Assembly: GCA_018883305.1 (NCBI GenBank)
Contig: VEQI01000103.1
Span: 1-9,460, forward strand
Origin: Limnohabitans sp.
Lineage (GTDB): Bacteria > Pseudomonadota > Gammaproteobacteria > Burkholderiales > Burkholderiaceae_C
DNA length: 9,460 bases
Direction of reading: 5' to 3'
Shown here piece after piece: positions 8,641-9,460 of the stretch (the stretch's first letter is position 1; each line of letters opens with the position of its first letter). The notes under the pieces were generated by a model. That model saw only the letters and a program-made list of their open reading frames with translations, was not told the origin of the DNA and did not search any database. The position numbers and the translations under genes were made by a program.

Positions 8641-8713
8641 GGTGCACTTACCAAGATAGACAGCATAACTACCCCTGATACGGCCGTACAACGCTCAAAA
8701 TGGTTCACGCGCT

Positions 8714-8730
8714 AGCACCAAGTCGGTGCA
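8714..8730. promoter_or_regulatory. NtrC-type enhancer site
   Basis: AGCACCAAGTCGGTGCA matches the NtrC dyad TGCACCANNNTGGTGCA at 12 of the 14 defined positions. It forms the core GCAC-N7-GTGC, and GCACC/GGTGC is a perfect inverted repeat. Its centre is about 109 bp upstream of the predicted sigma-54 start site, a usual distance for NtrC enhancers. It is also about 56 bp upstream of the divergent yifB start codon. Confidence 0.75.
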
Positions 8731-8785
8731 AAACGGCGGGGCGCCCTTGTGGTTCATGGCGCCATGCACCAGAAAGGGGGGCGTC

Positions 8786-9460
8786 ATGGGCTTTGCATCC
8801 ATTCACAGTTGCGCCATTCGAGGCATGCAGTTGGTTTCCGTCACGGTCGAGGTCCATCTGGCCAATGGGTTGCCCGGTTTCACGCTGGTGGGTTTGGCGG
8901 ACACCGAGGTCAAAGAGGCGCGCGAGCGGGTACGTTGCGCCCTCTTGCATGCCGGTTTGCCCTTTCCTGCCAACCGGCGCATCACCGTGAATTTGGCTCC
9001 CGCGGACTTGCCGAAAGACTCTGGACGCTTTGATCTGCCGATTGCGCTGGGCATACTGGCTGCCAGCGAGTATTTAGACACCGCTGCTCTGCAGCGCTAC
9101 TGCTGGGCTGGCGAGTTGTCGCTGGCGGGCGATATTCGGGCGGTGCATGGCGCATTGGCCATGGCCCTGGCCCTGAAAAGCGCCCAGGAGTCCGTCCGCC
9201 TGGTCTTGCCACCCGGGAGTGCCGAGGAGGCCGCGCTGGTGCCCGACCTGCAGGTGTATCGGGTTTCACACCTGCGCGCGGTGGCCGATCTCTTCACGCC
9301 TGAAGCCATTCAAACGGGGCTGGAGAGACTTGAACGGCTGCAAACGCCCCTTCCACCCACTCACTCACACAGGGGTCCAGACATGGCCGATGTGCGCGGA
9401 CAGCCGTTAGCTCGACGCGCTATGGAGATCGCTGCGGCGGGTGGACACCATCTCCTGCTG
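8786..9460 (+). CDS. yifB: YifB/ComM-family Mg-chelatase-like AAA+ ATPase (3'-truncated by window edge)
   Basis: The family member ComM is a hexameric helicase that promotes branch migration during natural transformation; YifB is the E. coli homologue. The 225 visible codons cover the N-terminal ChlI-like domain: the VEVHLANGLPGFTLVGLADTEVKEARERVR block at about 22-51, then ITVNLAPADLPKDSGRFDLPIALGILAAS at about 66-94, and GELSLAGDIRAVHGAL (108-123). After a linker comes DVRGQPLARRAMEIAAAGGHHLLL (202-225), which in homologues leads directly into the Walker A loop. The window ends there, so the ATPase core (full length about 500 residues) is not seen. ATG 8786 has the ribosome binding site AAGGGGG just upstream. 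It is divergent from the torF operon across 204 bp of shared regulatory DNA. No clear sigma-70 promoter was identified. Confidence 0.95.
   Translation, partial: MGFASIHSCAIRGMQLVSVTVEVHLANGLPGFTLVGLADTEVKEARERVRCALLHAGLPFPANRRITVNLAPADLPKDSGRFDLPIALGILAASEYLDTAALQRYCWAGELSLAGDIRAVHGALAMALALKSAQESVRLVLPPGSAEEAALVPDLQVYRVSHLRAVADLFTPEAIQTGLERLERLQTPLPPTHSHRGPDMADVRGQPLARRAMEIAAAGGHHLLL

Noticed and set aside
8582..8647. N-terminal extension of the porin to an ATG at 8647.
   Set aside because: It would put 22 charged or mixed residues before a textbook signal peptide and would start upstream of the sigma-54 transcription start.
8663..8680. IHF-like site between the NtrC site and the sigma-54 promoter (TATCAG... 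on the minus strand).
   Set aside because: The downstream TTR element is not at the required spacing; the match is too poor to list.
8582..8785. Small gene in the torF-yifB gap.
   Set aside because: The region has regulatory features and no open frame with a convincing start, ribosome binding site and conserved product.

Overview
The window looks like ordinary chromosome of a betaproteobacterium, most likely a member of the Burkholderiales/Comamonadaceae. This is inferred from the GC-rich sequence, the uvrA / MFS / ssb order, the style of the SSB protein, and a porin–PII–ammonium transporter cluster. No database search was run. There is no tRNA, rRNA, CRISPR array, insertion sequence or phage gene. 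The window is cut inside a gene at both ends, and no gene-free stretch exceeds about 205 bases.

Left part (1-4842). A 3'-truncated uvrA on the minus strand faces away from a YajR-like MFS exporter gene, which is followed by ssb on the plus strand. The uvrA/ssb divergent pair is a classic proteobacterial arrangement, here with a transporter gene inserted. ssb ends in a clear Rho-independent terminator. Next comes a zinc metallopeptidase gene of the M20/carboxypeptidase G2 type.

Middle (4843-5764). An aldose 1-epimerase-like gene lies on the minus strand, converging on the M20 gene.

Right part (5825-8730). This is a minus-strand nitrogen operon in the order torF-like outer-membrane porin, glnK (PII), amtB (ammonium channel), closed by a strong terminator. 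Upstream of the porin gene is a near-perfect sigma-54 promoter with exact GG-N10-GC spacing. About 109 bp upstream of the predicted start of transcription is a near-consensus NtrC-type dyad. The inferred logic is that nitrogen limitation activates NtrC, and NtrC with sigma-54 drives co-expression of an outer-membrane channel, the inner-membrane ammonium channel and its PII gatekeeper. This is the most informative part of the window. The porin's role in nitrogen uptake is an inference.

Right edge (8786-9460). The N-terminal third to half of a YifB/ComM-family AAA+ ATPase gene runs divergently from the porin operon. It is cut just before its Walker A motif.

Nothing here is clearly a new biological system. 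The best leads are the sigma-54/NtrC-controlled porin–GlnK–AmtB operon and the regulatory DNA it shares with yifB/comM.
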